From the NCBI GenBank assembly GCA_949126835.1, contig OX421502.1, forward strand, positions 32,779,227 to 32,843,226: a stretch of 64,000 nucleotides of DNA. The letters run 5' to 3'. Shown here piece after piece: positions 10,372 to 21,235 of this stretch. Under the pieces are notes generated by a model. That model ran no database searches. It saw only the letters and a list, made by a program, of their open reading frames with translations, and was not told the DNA's origin. This DNA is from Anisus vortex (taxonomy: Eukaryota > Mollusca > Gastropoda > Planorbidae). Made by a program: the position numbers and the translations under genes. The stretch's first letter is position 1; each line of letters begins with the position of its first letter.

Positions 10372-10590
10372 GATACAGCCGGAAAAACTACCAGGACAAG
10401 GAGGACAAGGAGGAGAAGATGAAGACGAGGGAGAAGAAGGAGAAGAAGGAGAAGGAGAACAAGAGGGAGAAGAAGAAGAAGAGGAAGGATTTAATGAAGG
10501 ACAAGAAAGGGACGAGAGATATGGAAGACGTCGCCACCATGGCGGTCCCGGTCAGGCTAAACCGGTGGCCCGTTCGTCCACCACGGTGGT
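10372..10590 (+). other. Candidate exon or purine-rich low-complexity stretch
   Basis: After the acceptor-like ATTTAG at 10371, the frame beginning ATA CAG CCG is open and reads a Gly/Glu-rich acidic run, then GFNEGQERDERYGRRRHHGG. A Lys/Glu-rich alternative frame is also open, because the DNA is a purine run (AAGGAGGAC, GAAGAAGGAG). It could be a coding exon of an unknown acidic protein, or simply a GAA/GGA tract. A Kozak-like GCCACCATGG occurs at about 10535 but opens only a 27-codon frame. Confidence 0.25.
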
Positions 10591-10603
10591 TATATCATTT
10601 TTT

Positions 10604-10735
10604 TCGATTACGATCTTAAGGTTTGTTTTTACTAATTCGATTACGATCTTAAGGTTTGTTTTTACTAATTCGATTACGATCTTAAGGTTTGTTTTTACTA
10701 ATTCGATTACGATCTTAAGGTTTGTTTTTACTAAT
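10604..10735 (+). repeat. 33-bp tandem repeat, 4 perfect units
   Basis: Four identical 33-bp units beginning TCGATTACGATCTTAAGG. Since 33 is a multiple of 3, the frame above continues through them as an 11-residue repeat before stopping at about 10759. Confidence 0.9.
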
Positions 10736-10739
10736 TCCT

Positions 10740-11934
10740 TTAAAAAACATTTGTTTTAAGACCAGCTTTTTATTAACTAGATAAGTTCTTTTCGACGGCA
10801 ACTCGTTTGTCTTTATACGTGAACAGGGATGGGAATTGGAGAAAAAAAAGCCAGCCTTTTGTTAGGATTAAAGTTGGCAAGTAGTTTAATTAAGTCTTTA
10901 GAAAGCATGTTAATTTCCCTATAAAAAAAAATTGGGGTTACTGTTTACAATAACTTAAGACTGCAGCAACTTATCTGATAGAAATTACTTACTTTACAAC
11001 GTACTCATGATGAAATATTGAAATTAATCATAAAATACTTACATTTTAAAGATTTTAAATGATCTTTAGTAAATTAACCTGATTTGTTTTTGGAATGCGA
11101 TAATTTAAAAAAAAACAACTAAAAGGAAAAATTAAAAGCTGCTATTTGTATCTTTTATTTGATATGCAGATGTTGGTGGAATCTATTCTATAATCAGTTT
11201 TATGACCATTATAACTTGACCTTACTTCAGAGACGCCATACTGGTGCAAATTTACAAATTGACCTATTATGACATGTGATGCACTGCCAATATTGAAGTA
11301 TTATCGTTGTGACATGGGCTGTCCTTAGCCTAAAAATGATTTTCAAATAGTATTGTTTGTTTTTGCACATGTCCAGGCATTAGACTTGAACTATGCAGAT
11401 GGCCTCATTCAGCATTCATTAACTCATCAATCGTTGTTAGCCTATATTCAGATGCTCTTCACATAGTGTGAGTATTTTTAAATTGAATTTAGTGTTGTTA
11501 AATATTGAATTATTTTGATACAATCACCATTCTTCAATTCCTCTCTAAAATTAATCACATTTGTTTGGCCTTATTTGAAAGTGATTCCCTCTTATCCTTT
11601 AATGGTATATTGTGTCTAGTCGTGTGTTTTGATATGGGTTTAAAATGATAAGTTGTTGCTTTTCCCAAGTAATACAGGCAATCAATTATTTGCTACACTG
11701 GAAAGAAAGAACTGTCCTTTTATATGTAATCAGTTTTTTTTTTATTAGATTCTCGTGTTATATTTCTAGGTTATAATTTTAAGCTTAATGTATAATTACA
11801 ACTTAGATTCTGGAATTAGGAAAAGAATATGGCCAAAAATAAAACAAATGTTTGTCTCTTGACAGATAGTTGCTTCAAACATTTCCTCAGTTTGCAAGAC
11901 AGACTGCTCAGCAATTAAAATTTTGTCAGAGCAT
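10740..11934. other. Intergenic, nothing recognised
   Basis: AT-rich DNA between the tandem repeat and the decayed cadherin. No coding or RNA signal. Confidence 0.4.
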
Positions 11935-12447
11935 ACCCTTTCCAGTACAGCAGTTGCACCGTGTTCGTCACCGTGACGGACCAGAACCCCCCCCCCCCCC
12001 CCCCCCGTCTTCGATAGACCACCCGTTCCAGATCAGCATTACGGAGAACCAGGGAGCAGACGTCTGTACTGGTGCTGGTGGTGGACATTGGTGACAGTAC
12101 CAGGTTCACTTATCAAATTTTAGGTGAGAGATTTTATTCTAGTATCATTACGTTCTCAAAAAAATTGTTACTTTAAAATAACAAGAAGTTTACAGAAGGT
12201 TATGTTAAATATTTTAGAAAGCTGAAGAAATGGGTGTGTTACAAAAATGTTTTTTATTTTACTAATCAATATGTCGTGAATGGAAATATTTGAAAATTAA
12301 TACTTTTCTCTCTAGGCTGATCATTGAAGCCATGGACATGAGGATACCTAGAAGGACAAATTCACGTGTTCTCATCATAAGCATCATGGGTAAAAATGGC
12401 ACGCCCCCCGAACTTCCCAGAAATGCCTGCTCAGAATGTTTCAGAAA
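11935..12447 (+). pseudogene. Decayed cadherin gene, EC-repeat boundary and following fragment
   Basis: From 11939 one frame reads SSCTVFVTVTDQNP, the end of an EC repeat, and then enters a run of 20 C (11987-12006). Another frame continues as the start of the next EC (HPFQISITENQGADV, about 12018-12062). A further shift near 12063 gives VLVLVVDIGDSTRFTYQIL up to a donor-like GTGAGA after 12123. A second block from 12316 (after CTCTCTAG) to 12447 (before GTAAGT) reads LIIEAMDMRIPRRT and GTPPELP, but its frame needs phase 2 while the preceding block ends in phase 1. At least three frame disruptions make this non-functional. Confidence 0.75.
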
Positions 12448-13400
12448 GTAAGTTTGTCCATACGCTGTCAGTCGGAAATGACCCTCTCGGGGACTGTTAT
12501 GATGCAGTTGTAGGACGAGCATGCGGTAGAGATATTTATTCATGATTGTTGAAATTAGGTCTCTTCACCAGTGGGACTGGCCCACTGAGGGCAATGCGCA
12601 TTTCATGAAACTCTTCAAAGAACATTTAGACATTTTTTTTACAATTCTGATACATAACTTTAAAAGAGGAGAAATCCCAGCCCTGGTAGTAGTAGGAGTA
12701 CCAGTCTTGTGTAGGATCTTGGATACAGACATCTTGGCATGTCCTGCAGTGCCGGACAGTCAAAAGGGGGATGAGCAACTGTTTCATTTTGGGGTTTACA
12801 GAGGGGGGGGCATGCCGGCGTTTTTTTTTTCGGTTTGTTTCGGTTTTAGGTGCAACTTTAGAGGTTGTAGCTATCATTAAATTGACTCAGCATAAAATTT
12901 AATTTATTGTTGGGTATTGTTCATTACCGCAGGAATCATTTTCAACTAGCGGGTCATCTCGTTTACGTACGGCGAGTCCATCGTTCGGCTGGGAGACAAG
13001 TAATTCTTTTTTTAGTCAGCATAAAAATACAAACTCGATATAAAGTTATAAAACCCAGCCTCATTGTGACATTGCAAATTAAAGGGGAAAAAATGAACAG
13101 GTCATCAAGCACGAGTTTAAAGATTTGAGTACATTATATTAAAACTTATTACAGAGTTTGAGAGTAAAGTTAGAATCATATTTCTAATTATAGCCCTTAT
13201 TTATTACCGAATCATATTTAGTTGAAAGCAGTTGTATTGAAAAAATATAATCATAGCTTTCAATCAATGTAAACGTTAATTACGTAATGTGTAATGTCAT
13301 GAATTTCTGTTGTAAAATTCAGCAAGTTGCAGGTCAAATGTATTTGTTATGAATGTAATCCTTGACATTTGTGATAGCACTTTTTTGGATGTCTTAACAG
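12448..13400 (+). other. Probably intronic or decayed spacer of the cadherin pseudogene
   Basis: The stretch 12450-12540 has weak cadherin-like words (LGTVMMQL in one frame) but many stops. The rest has no coding signal. 13388-13400 ends in a usable acceptor (TTAACAG). Confidence 0.35.
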
Positions 13401-14313
13401 GGCAAACATTAGCGAGTCAACACTCGGGGGACAGGAAGTTCTGCTGTGGACAACGACACCAACTACCGACAACATTGACTACACTCTCGTCGGCAGCACC
13501 CCCTCCTTATTCTACATCCGCCAACGCACGGGACAGATTTTCTACAAGGGCCTTATCCACTACGAGGAGACGCAACAGTACCAGCTGAGCGCCTTGGCCA
13601 TAGACATGGGCGTCCCGCCGAATAACGCAACCATCCCGTTGGTCATCGTGGTGGTGGACGAGAACGACAACCCGCCCCTGTTCCTGGAGAACAACTACAC
13701 CATCACGCTGGATAAGAACTACGCTCCACAGAAGGTGTTCATGACATGACCCAGGGTCCAACGCTGAAATCAAGTTCTCCATCACGTCTGGGAACACAGA
13801 GGTTATATTCTTCAACTTGCACGGAGAAAGGAGTTTTATTGTGATGCAGGGGATGAAGCTGTATTACGAGTCCCAGACTCACCACCGGCTGATCTTACGT
13901 GCCATAGACTGTAACTCGTGCAGTAAGAGCACCGTCAGGCAGTCTGCGTTTGTCGCCGTTTACATTTTCGCGCGTGACGTGAATGAGCTCAAGCCAAAGT
14001 TCTCAAATACGTTTATTCTGGAGGAGGTCTTGGAATACGCAGTGGTCGAGTTCTTCGTACTCACGGCTAAAGCTTATAACGCAGACGGGGGCAAAATGGG
14101 AATATTAATCTACAGTCTGATGACTATGACTACAAAATTTTCGATATTGACCCATTCTCTGGCGATTTGACCTCGCGGGAAGTCTTTGATTACGAAAATC
14201 TCAAGCATCCTCACTTGTTCAACTTGACCATCCGCGCAACTGACCGGGGTCAGTTCTATGACATGGCCGATATCACCATCAGGCTGAGGATGCGAGCCGC
14301 GCATCAAAGCTAA
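13401..14313 (+). pseudogene. Decayed cadherin gene, two and a half EC repeats
   Basis: 13401-13748 is open and reads an EC repeat, including YTLVGSTPSLFYIRQRTGQI, HYEETQQYQLSALAIDMG and VVVDENDNPPLFLENNY, then stops in-frame (MT*). Near 13460 a different frame gives AVDNDTNYRQH, so the calcium-binding strand is also shifted. The next EC resumes in another frame at about 13749 (DPGSNAEIKFSITSG) and runs to about 14100 (ARDVNELKPKFSNTFILEE). After one more shift it continues as YDYKIFDIDPFSGDLTSREV and NLTIRATDRGQFYDMADITI to a stop at 14313. The EC grammar is clear and at least three disablements are visible. It is probably a paralogue of the cadherin gene at 2-1102. Confidence 0.88.
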
Positions 14314-15342
14314 AGGTGCCCGGCTCCGCGAAGGCTGGAGATTTATATCGGTTACGTCTCTACCACTGATGCGGATGGCGGAGGAAGCAAGTCAGCACAT
14401 CTCTGTTGATTCCCTCTCTGGAAATATAACATAAGTTGGAACTTAACTCCCAACCCGTTTTCCCCCGCTAATGATACTTAGTCCCCGTTAGTGACATAGT
14501 CCATAACAAAGTCATAATAACTAAACGTACAAAATGATTTTATAAAACTTCACAGAACTTATTTCTATGTTGACAAAGTAGCGATGAATTTAAACTTTGA
14601 TATTTTATAACTGCTATATTGATATTTGATATAAGGTATTAACATTCATTTCTTTTTGTCTTATTTTCATCTACAAGTCCCTAAATGATTATATCTAATA
14701 ATGTATCTTTTTTATATTAATTCGATTATATGATTATTCTATTTTGCTTGGTGAATTACATTTTGTTTCAACGCAGGGCCAAACTTTTTTTTTTTTTAAA
14801 GACTATCAGTTTGGCCTTCAAGTCTAAGAATTCACAATAGAGAGTTTAGGTTTTAAAACATGTTGTGATCTAATGTTTTGTTATTTTTTGTTTTCATTTA
14901 AATTATTTCCATACTCCTAAAATGTTTATCATTTAAAACCCATTGCACTTTTGATGAACAGTTTATGAATATCACATCATATTGTATACATAATTTAGAA
15001 CAAAATGTATACATAGTATATTTATATACAGTAATAAAGTATAAAGAGTTATTTCATTGTTGGAAAAGTGAAGATTTTTTCTCTTGAAAATTGAACTATT
15101 TTTTTTTTCAAAGATCTTTTACGCAGTTTGTTCTGTTAAATTGTGACAAAATGAGCTTAATTTGGTAAGCATAGTATACAAGTGGGTAGAGTTGAGCTCA
15201 GAGCTAATGTTGAAGCTCTGTAGTAAAATACTTGATCCATAAAGTCCATAAACCTCTTAATGTGTCCACCGAAGCATTATGAATTTTTAGAAAAACTTTT
15301 GATGGCTGTTTTTTTTTATTCTCTGTTATAATCTCTGTCCCC
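14314..15342. other. Intergenic or intronic AT-rich DNA
   Basis: No coding signal. It separates two remnants of the cadherin pseudogene. Confidence 0.35.
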
Positions 15343-15515
15343 TGAGATCAGGGTGTCCCACTACGTCCCATCTCCACGCCCCTGCGTAGCCGTGATTGTG
15401 GACGTAGTCAAACATCTACATGGTTGTCATGCCCCCGCTGTCCTGCTCATAGAACTCACCAACAAGTATTGGTTTGCTGACGGTGTAGTCGGAAGTTATT
15501 CTGCAATGTAAGGAA
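15343..15515 (+). pseudogene. Further cadherin-like remnant
   Basis: One frame reads PEIRVSHYVP, then VAVIVDVVKH, then APAVLLIELTNKYWFADG. This resembles the PEIxVxYxxP start of a protocadherin EC repeat and its PVLLELTNKYF strand. The DxDxGxN calcium motif is lost. It is probably the last visible piece of the pseudogene upstream. Confidence 0.45.
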
Positions 15516-15534
15516 GACATTCAAATTGTAACTT

Positions 15535-15735
15535 TACTGACTTATGCCCGTCAACCCCACCAACAACAGTTCTCCAGCTTCTCCTATTCTGAGCCTACCT
15601 CTCTATCTCGTTCCAACTGAAACCCATCTTGGTGGTTTCGGCTTACAGGTCACGCCTCCATGTCTTCCTTGAGCAGCCCATCTTCCTTTTTCCCCTGGGG
15701 ATTCCATCGCAACGCCTGCCTTGTAATGTTACCAG
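15535..15735 (-). pseudogene. LINE C-terminal remnant, - strand
   Basis: The - strand reads ITRQALRWNPQGKRKMGCSR, KTWRRDL, then MGFSWNEIER and SWRTVVGG with internal stops. These words belong to the conserved C-terminal tail of a LINE polyprotein. No reverse-transcriptase core is present. Confidence 0.75.
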
Positions 15736-15786
15736 AAAAAATCATTACATTGGAACTTTGACTATGACAAAATAGGACCAGTGGTA

Positions 15787-16020
15787 GTCTAAACGTAACG
15801 CGCTGGGATCGCCATTACGAAGGTTCCGGGTTCGAAACCAGGGTCTGAAGGTTGCCACTGAGTCTAGTCAGCTCTGATGGGTTTGAAGTTAGTTAGGGAA
15901 AAGTAAAGGCGGATATACGCTGTGTTGACCACACAATCTCATTAGTTACCCTAGCTACGGAAACTGGTGAAGGCAATCTCATTAGCTTCATAGCTAACGT
16001 GCGCTGAAAGGGTCGAATTT
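15787..16020 (+). mobile_element. SINE S1, diverged + copy
   Basis: The tRNA-like head has a B-box-like GGGTTCGAAACC. The body follows with CTCTGATGGG, AGTAAAGGCGG, GTTGACCACACA and ACGGAAACTGGTGAAGGC, in the order seen at 54352-54600. Confidence 0.65.
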
Positions 16021-16293
16021 TCTTAGTATATCTGCAAAGATTAGCAATAGTCTCTTATATATTACAGACGCTTCTTCTATAAAGAAGATTATTGCTTCCT
16101 ACGCTCATCCGTGGTCGTCCGAGTCTACTCTTGCATTTTCAATAACGTTTTAAATGATGTTAAGTAACTGGTTTTCCTGGTTTGTTCAGGTCACCCATTT
16201 CATGCCCGAATGCTACTCAGAAAGAAAGAGTACTTATATGCATTTGTTCTCGCATAAGGGACAGAAAAGTGTTTTTGTCCTTATGTTTATATG

Positions 16294-16575
16294 AGATAGA
16301 TAGATATATTTTACTTACTGAAAACATTTGAGGAAAGCTTTAAGTCATAAAATTAATGGTAAAAAACGTAGAAAAGAAAAATAAAGGTATCAGTGGGCAA
16401 TCGAACGAAGGACGCCCGCATGACAGTCGAGGACGCTAACCACTACTCTAGGGAAGACACATGTCAGAAGCGAGATCGGAAAAGTAAGATATGAGACACT
16501 AAGGTCACGTGTCTTTAAATTGGCCAATGGGGATCGGATACGACACACACGAGTTACTTTATATATATAGAGAGA
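16294..16575 (-). mobile_element. Helitron-like element with tRNA-Asp-like core, copy 1
   Basis: On the - strand the element begins TCTCTCTATATATATAAAGT, right after an A-T junction as expected for Helitron insertion. It contains a tRNA-like segment with A-box-like TAGAGTAGTGGTTAGC, an anticodon-loop-like CTGTCAT and B-box-like CGTTCGATTGCC. The opposite end is not well defined. The family is inferred from the terminus and the three related copies. Confidence 0.5.
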
Positions 16576-16655
16576 TGATTTGATTACTACTTTAAACTTT
16601 GACTTTCTATTCTCTAGACTTTAGACACTAGTGTTTCTAGGTTTAGGGATTTAAC

Positions 16656-17058
16656 CATACACTATAATACACATGGACTGCTTGCTTTAGTTTTTTTCTG
16701 CTATTATCTTCTTTTTTGGAATTCCCGATTCCCGTGTGCAATTTATACTTCCGTTTTATTTAATCGCATTTTTTCGAATTTAAATTTTAATGTATACTTG
16801 TATTATCATAGATTATAATAAGATGGACAGCTTGCTCTATTTTTAGAGCTTCAATGACTTCTACGCTCCTACGTTCTTCTAAATGTTTCCGCTGTATACA
16901 ACTTTCAATTTTAATTTTTCATTAAGAAAATCATAGCGATTAAATAAAACGAAAGAGTACATTGCACAAAGGAATCGGGAATTCCAAAAAGAAGTCATTC
17001 AAGTCATCATATAGCAGAAATACTAAAGCAAGCGGTCCATGTGTATTATAGTCTATGG
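16656..17058. mobile_element. Element family M1, complete copy with long inverted repeats
   Basis: The arms are about 120 bp. The left starts CATACACTATAATACACATG and the right is its complement, ending ATGTGTATTATAGTCTATGG. GAATTCCCGATTCC lies in the left arm and its complement in the right arm. The flanks TTTAAC and TTTGAC look like a 6-bp target duplication within LINE sequence. No ORF. Confidence 0.7.
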
Positions 17059-17244
17059 TTTGACTAATGGTGTTACTCTTTGTAAGTTGTAAATATTCGC
17101 TAGTAATGAGCCTTGCATCTCTTTTCTGAATTTGTTATAATTTTGTTAATGTTCTTTTTCAGTAGATGTGTTCAATAGAGAAGATACATTTTGTATTGTC
17201 GGTCTAACTACATTAAAAATATTACAAAAGCAAACCAAGTGCAG

Positions 17245-17714
17245 CGACTATCAGAAGATGACTAATCTGTTCAGAACTGCAAGAGATTTTCCAAAGAGAT
17301 AGTTCTTTCTCATTTCAAGCCAAATCAATAACAAGCAGGTCAATATATCTCTTTGTATGCTTTGTATGCCTTGTAGGCCTATGGTGTGGATTAACCCCTG
17401 TGTGTGGGGGGGGGGGAGTGGCTTAAGCCCCACTGCGTCCAGACACCGACTGAATATGAAAAACGTTTTTTCTTTGATTGTTTATTTAATTTAAATTTAG
17501 AATCATAATGTCATCGTTTAAACGTTTTGAAACAATGTGCCTGGCTTTAAATTAATCTTTTGTCGAGGTGTTCAGATACAAACTCATTGGTTATATACAA
17601 GCTTGTAGGCAGCCTTGTAGATGTGATCCTACTTGTACATTGAAAAACTACAATCTAATAAAAGAAAGCTTTCAATTAAAATGGAAAAAAAAATCTGAAA
17701 TTGCATATTAATAA
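17245..17714. other. Intergenic, nothing recognised
   Basis: No coding signal. A G-run occurs at 17406-17416. Confidence 0.35.
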
Positions 17715-17944
17715 TAATAAAGCAGTGGTTCTCAAACATTTTCAATTGATTTTTTGACTGGAGGTCAAATAGAATATTTTTTGCTGACACACCGTCCCTT
17801 TGAAAATAAATTTACGACAAAAATGATATACAAACAACATAGCATGTGGGACTATAGAATAATCTTAGTGAAACAAAAAAACAACAACTAATCAATTTAA
17901 AAAAAATAAACATTCAAAATATCGAATTTCAATTCAAATTTTAA

Positions 17945-18230
17945 TGGGATGACTGGATTTGCTTTGCCTGAACCAGTTATTCTATTTTATTTCCTTATCC
18001 CTTATGTGAGGAAAAATGCATATAAGTACTATTTCTTCCCGAATGGCGTTCGGGCATGGAATGGGTTGTCTGAACAAACCAGGAAAACCATTAGCTTAAC
18101 ATTATTTAAGACATGGATACAAATGCAAGACTAGACTTGAACCACTGATGATCGTAGGCGCAATAATCTTCTTTATAGAAGGAGCGTCTGTAATGTATAA
18201 GATAAGATACGTTCTTCTATATTTGAATTT
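17945..18230 (+). mobile_element. LINE 3' fragment nested in the hAT element
   Basis: The + frame reads PYVRKNAYKYYFFPNGVRAW and NGLSEQTRKT, followed by the LINE 3' tail (TTCTTTATAGAAGGAGCGTC). It is 5' truncated. It is the best-preserved example of the family tail in this window. Confidence 0.75.
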
Positions 18231-19635
18231 GTTTTGCCAGGGCAAAGTTCTAGTATTTTCATGCATTTATTCTGTTTCTAGATTTTTGTTTTGATAGCAA
18301 ATAGCGTAGAGAAAACCGTCTCACACTCATAGCAGCTAGCATTGAGCCATCTTTGCTTTATTGGGATAGGAAAGTGCCAAATCAATATTTAAAAAAAACA
18401 AAAAGCACGATCATTTACTGATAGGTCGTATATTATGCTGACCCATAATTTATCAAATCTATAAATTATAATTTAATGTTATTGTCCACTCAGGCCAGAT
18501 CACTAATGGAGAGTGCAACGGGTTTCTGATACAGCGATAATCATTTTTCCATTCTTGGAAGTCATGAAAATTATGAGAAATTTCATCGCTAAGAAGTGCC
18601 GACGTAAAGCATAATTTCATAAAGTTAAGGTGCTCAGTTGTAGCTTTACATGCCTTCTTAGTTCGATCAACATTATTGAAATTGTATGGTTTTTCATTGC
18701 AATAGATCACTGTGATCTGTTTTCCAGGTTGAGCCAGGTTGATAATATGTCGACCAGAAATGAAAGGAAAAAGCACATTAAGGCGTAGTGCTTGTATCAC
18801 TGTGCTAATATATTTATATACTAACTGGAGCACTCCTGGTCGCTATTTATAGGAAGAAAAAGTGCCATTAAGAGTAAACGGAAGTGGAACTTTAAAAAAA
18901 AACTCAGTTGAAGTTAAATAGTTAAGCCGGGACCAGCGTTTTCATGCTGCGTTCTTTACTGCTCGTCATCTGGGAAACTTGAAAACAGTTCCGAACTGGT
19001 GCTTTTTAAAAACCTTTTGTGCCTTTTGTATTTGTGTAAGGAACGCAGTTTTGACAAGATCAAGGCGTTTTTTATTTTACACCTTTCTAGCAGACATATT
19101 TAAGATGACAATTTGGTGAATCTTAACCGACAAAAACTGAAGAGCACATAAGTTACTGGTTAATTGACATCAACTTTCAACAAAGCCAAAGGATAGAGTA
19201 CATGCCCACTCCCGTAAATATATTATATAGTTTAGTGGTGAACATAGGCACAACTTTGTTAAACATCTTCTTCTATAGAAAGCATCCTCACGCTTGAGTG
19301 AAACAGTGGTGTTTCGAATTCGGAATCACATTATTTTCATACTTCAGAAAACACACGAGAGTTAACATTCATTGGATCCAAATGTTCTCTGCTGTAATTA
19401 GTCCATCGAGAACATTTTTCAACTCATCAGGAATGTTTTTCGCCATTAGGTCTTGCTTTGAAATAGTTCAATAGTTCAAACCCAGGGCCGGATTAATAGC
19501 CCCAACACTGTCCAGAATAGACTTTCAGAAGGACAAGTAAAGCTATGTAAATGAAGTCAGTAGGAGAAAATCAATTAAATGTTTATTTTAAAAAATGGAT
19601 TTTACCAAACAATGTTCAGACCTTGTCTATAGTTC

Positions 19636-19880
19636 ATAGTAAGTAAAGTACCCGTCGGACCAGATTGATCCATAGGGCCAGTGAAGCAGCGTTTACCAGT
19701 TTCTGTGGCCATGGCATACTAGGTGATTGTGTGGCCAGCACTATACACAGCCGCCTTCACTTTACCACATCTAATGTCAGGTACCCATCAGAGCTGGTTA
19801 GACTCAGGGACACCCTCCAGACCCTGGAAAAAATCCTAGCCTGCACCAGGATTCGAATCCAGGACCGTCGGTATGCCAAC
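19636..19880 (-). mobile_element. SINE S1, - strand, nearly complete
   Basis: The head on the - strand is the B-box GGATTCGAATCC region near 19850-19862. The body runs toward 19640 and ends in the CGTCGGACCAGATTGATCC block. The single TGTGGCC...TGTGGCC segment seen here is the unexpanded form of the 4230-4541 array. Confidence 0.75.
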
Positions 19881-20005
19881 CGAAAATAAATGTATCTCAG
19901 AAAAGTAATCCGTTCACGGTCTTCCTGCTTCAATGTCTCCTATAGCCTCTAGAACTCTAGAACTATAGGATCCCGAAACTCAGTTTGAGAAACACTGGTA
20001 TAAAG

Positions 20006-20439
20006 TGCTTTTATAAATTGAATATTGAATAAATTTGATATCCTATTTCCAATGCAATAATGTTGTTTTTGGTTGTTTTTTGTTTGATTGTTAAGTTCTC
20101 GTTTGTTCTTGTTTTATTAAATAGTGTTTGAAGTCTTGACTTCCTTCCAGTCATTCATCGACTTTGAGGCCACAATGGGGGCACCATAGGAGGTCAGGAA
20201 GGGAGGATAACCGCTGTATTAAAGCCTGTGATAAATAATAGAACCAGTGACAAACTTGATCCTGGGATACATCACGGGAGGCGATTGTAGGAAAAGTTTT
20301 AAAAATGTATCAGTTATAATAATTGCTTCTTAATTATTTTTGACTGCGGCCCGAAGCACCATAAATTCCAGTTGCGATGTGGCGTTTTATGAGAATTGAA
20401 AGCTAAAATCCTAATCTTTTGATATCACTAGATGAGACA
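20006..20439. other. Intergenic, nothing recognised
   Basis: No gene or RNA signal. Confidence 0.35.
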
Positions 20440-20640
20440 AAATAGACCAAGCATTGACTATTCTATTGGTAGTCTTGTCAGTTGTGAGTATTAACCAATA
20501 ATGAACTTTGCAGCTCTTTTCTTGATTTATTATAGTATATATGTTTTTTTAGTTGATTGATCCCATACAAAGATGCATATTCTAGTAAAGGTCTAACTAA
20601 TGATTGGTAGCATTTATTTTAATATATGTTTTGTACATGT
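20440..20640 (-). mobile_element. Diverged LINE fragment
   Basis: GTCTTGTCAGTTGTGAGTAT, then AATGAACTTTGCAGCTCTTT and GGTCTAACTAATGATTGGTA are parallel to 17062-17240. No reading frame survives. Confidence 0.5.
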
Positions 20641-20814
20641 GTAAGAAACAAATAATTCCATTGTTTACATTTTTATTTCGACTACTTCATCAACATAAAG
20701 ATTGCATATTAAGAAAAGTAATATCTTAGACAAAAAGGTCACATGTCTTTAGACCAACCAATCCCATTCAAATCTGGTATGTACCTTCAACTATATATAG
20801 CCTACATAAGCGCT

Positions 20815-21060
20815 GTCAACAAACATAATGTAAGCTCAGAGTGCATTTAAACATACAAATACGAACACGGATATAATCTCTAGGCTAAGAAAATATAAAA
20901 CTAATTGATGATTTAAAACTGTACAAACATAGGACAAATCAAACAAATGAAGCAATAACCGACCTAACATATAAATAAGACATTAGTGGTCCAAAGCATG
21001 TTATCTAAGGTAAATATTGAAATAATGAGTTTTTTAAGTTCTTTTTGAAAGTATCAATGG
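20815..21060 (+). repeat. Dispersed repeat R2, copy 1
   Basis: About 250 bp closely match 60920-61150. Shared words are ACGGATATAATCTCTAGGCT, AAACATAGGACAAATCAAA and GCATGTTATCTAAGGTAAAT. No termini or protein. Confidence 0.7.
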
Positions 21061-21235
21061 AAAAATTAAATAGGCCTTTATAAGCTAAAGATGAACATTT
21101 CATAATCTAAAATGATCAGAAAGCTATAGATCTAATAATTTCAAATATATTATTATTATTTACTGAAATCATTTACGTAACTAATTGAAAACATATTGTG
21201 TAATCAGGTTAAGGATAGGATAGTAATTTTATTTA

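Larger units (their letters stand above)
16045..17240 (-). mobile_element. LINE 3' fragment, - strand, split by two later insertions
   Basis: Pieces at 16045-16293, 16577-16655 and 17059-17240 align in order with the uninterrupted copy at 8818-9200. Shared words are GTGTTTTTGTCCTTATGTTT, AGTGTTTCTAGGTTTAG, ACTAATGGTGTTACTCTT and TTGTTATAATTTTG. A Helitron-like element and a family M1 element separate the pieces. The 3' tail has the recurrent CTATAAAGAAGATTATTGC. Confidence 0.7.
17723..19997 (-). mobile_element. hAT transposon (Charlie-like), decayed, with nested insertions
   Basis: The left end CAGTGGTTCTCAAACA and the right end TCAGTTTGAGAAACACTG are classic hAT termini. The flanks TAATAAAG and GTATAAAG agree at six of eight positions. 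The - strand at 18230-18833 carries transposase remnants. One is a 124-codon ORF (18459-18833) with HDFQEWKNDYRCIRNP, resembling the FxDFxxxENDFxLxxNPF region. Further on, CYECETVFSTLFAIKTK matches the C-terminal dimerisation region of ZBED/Charlie-type transposases. The rest of the transposase is lost. A LINE piece and a SINE are nested inside. Confidence 0.75.

Noticed and set aside
10533..10619. Start codon in a perfect GCCACCATGG context
   Set aside because: It opens a short basic frame that ends after 27 codons with no recognisable product.
12262..12880. ORFs on both strands
   Set aside because: They overlap decayed cadherin sequence and have no independent protein features.
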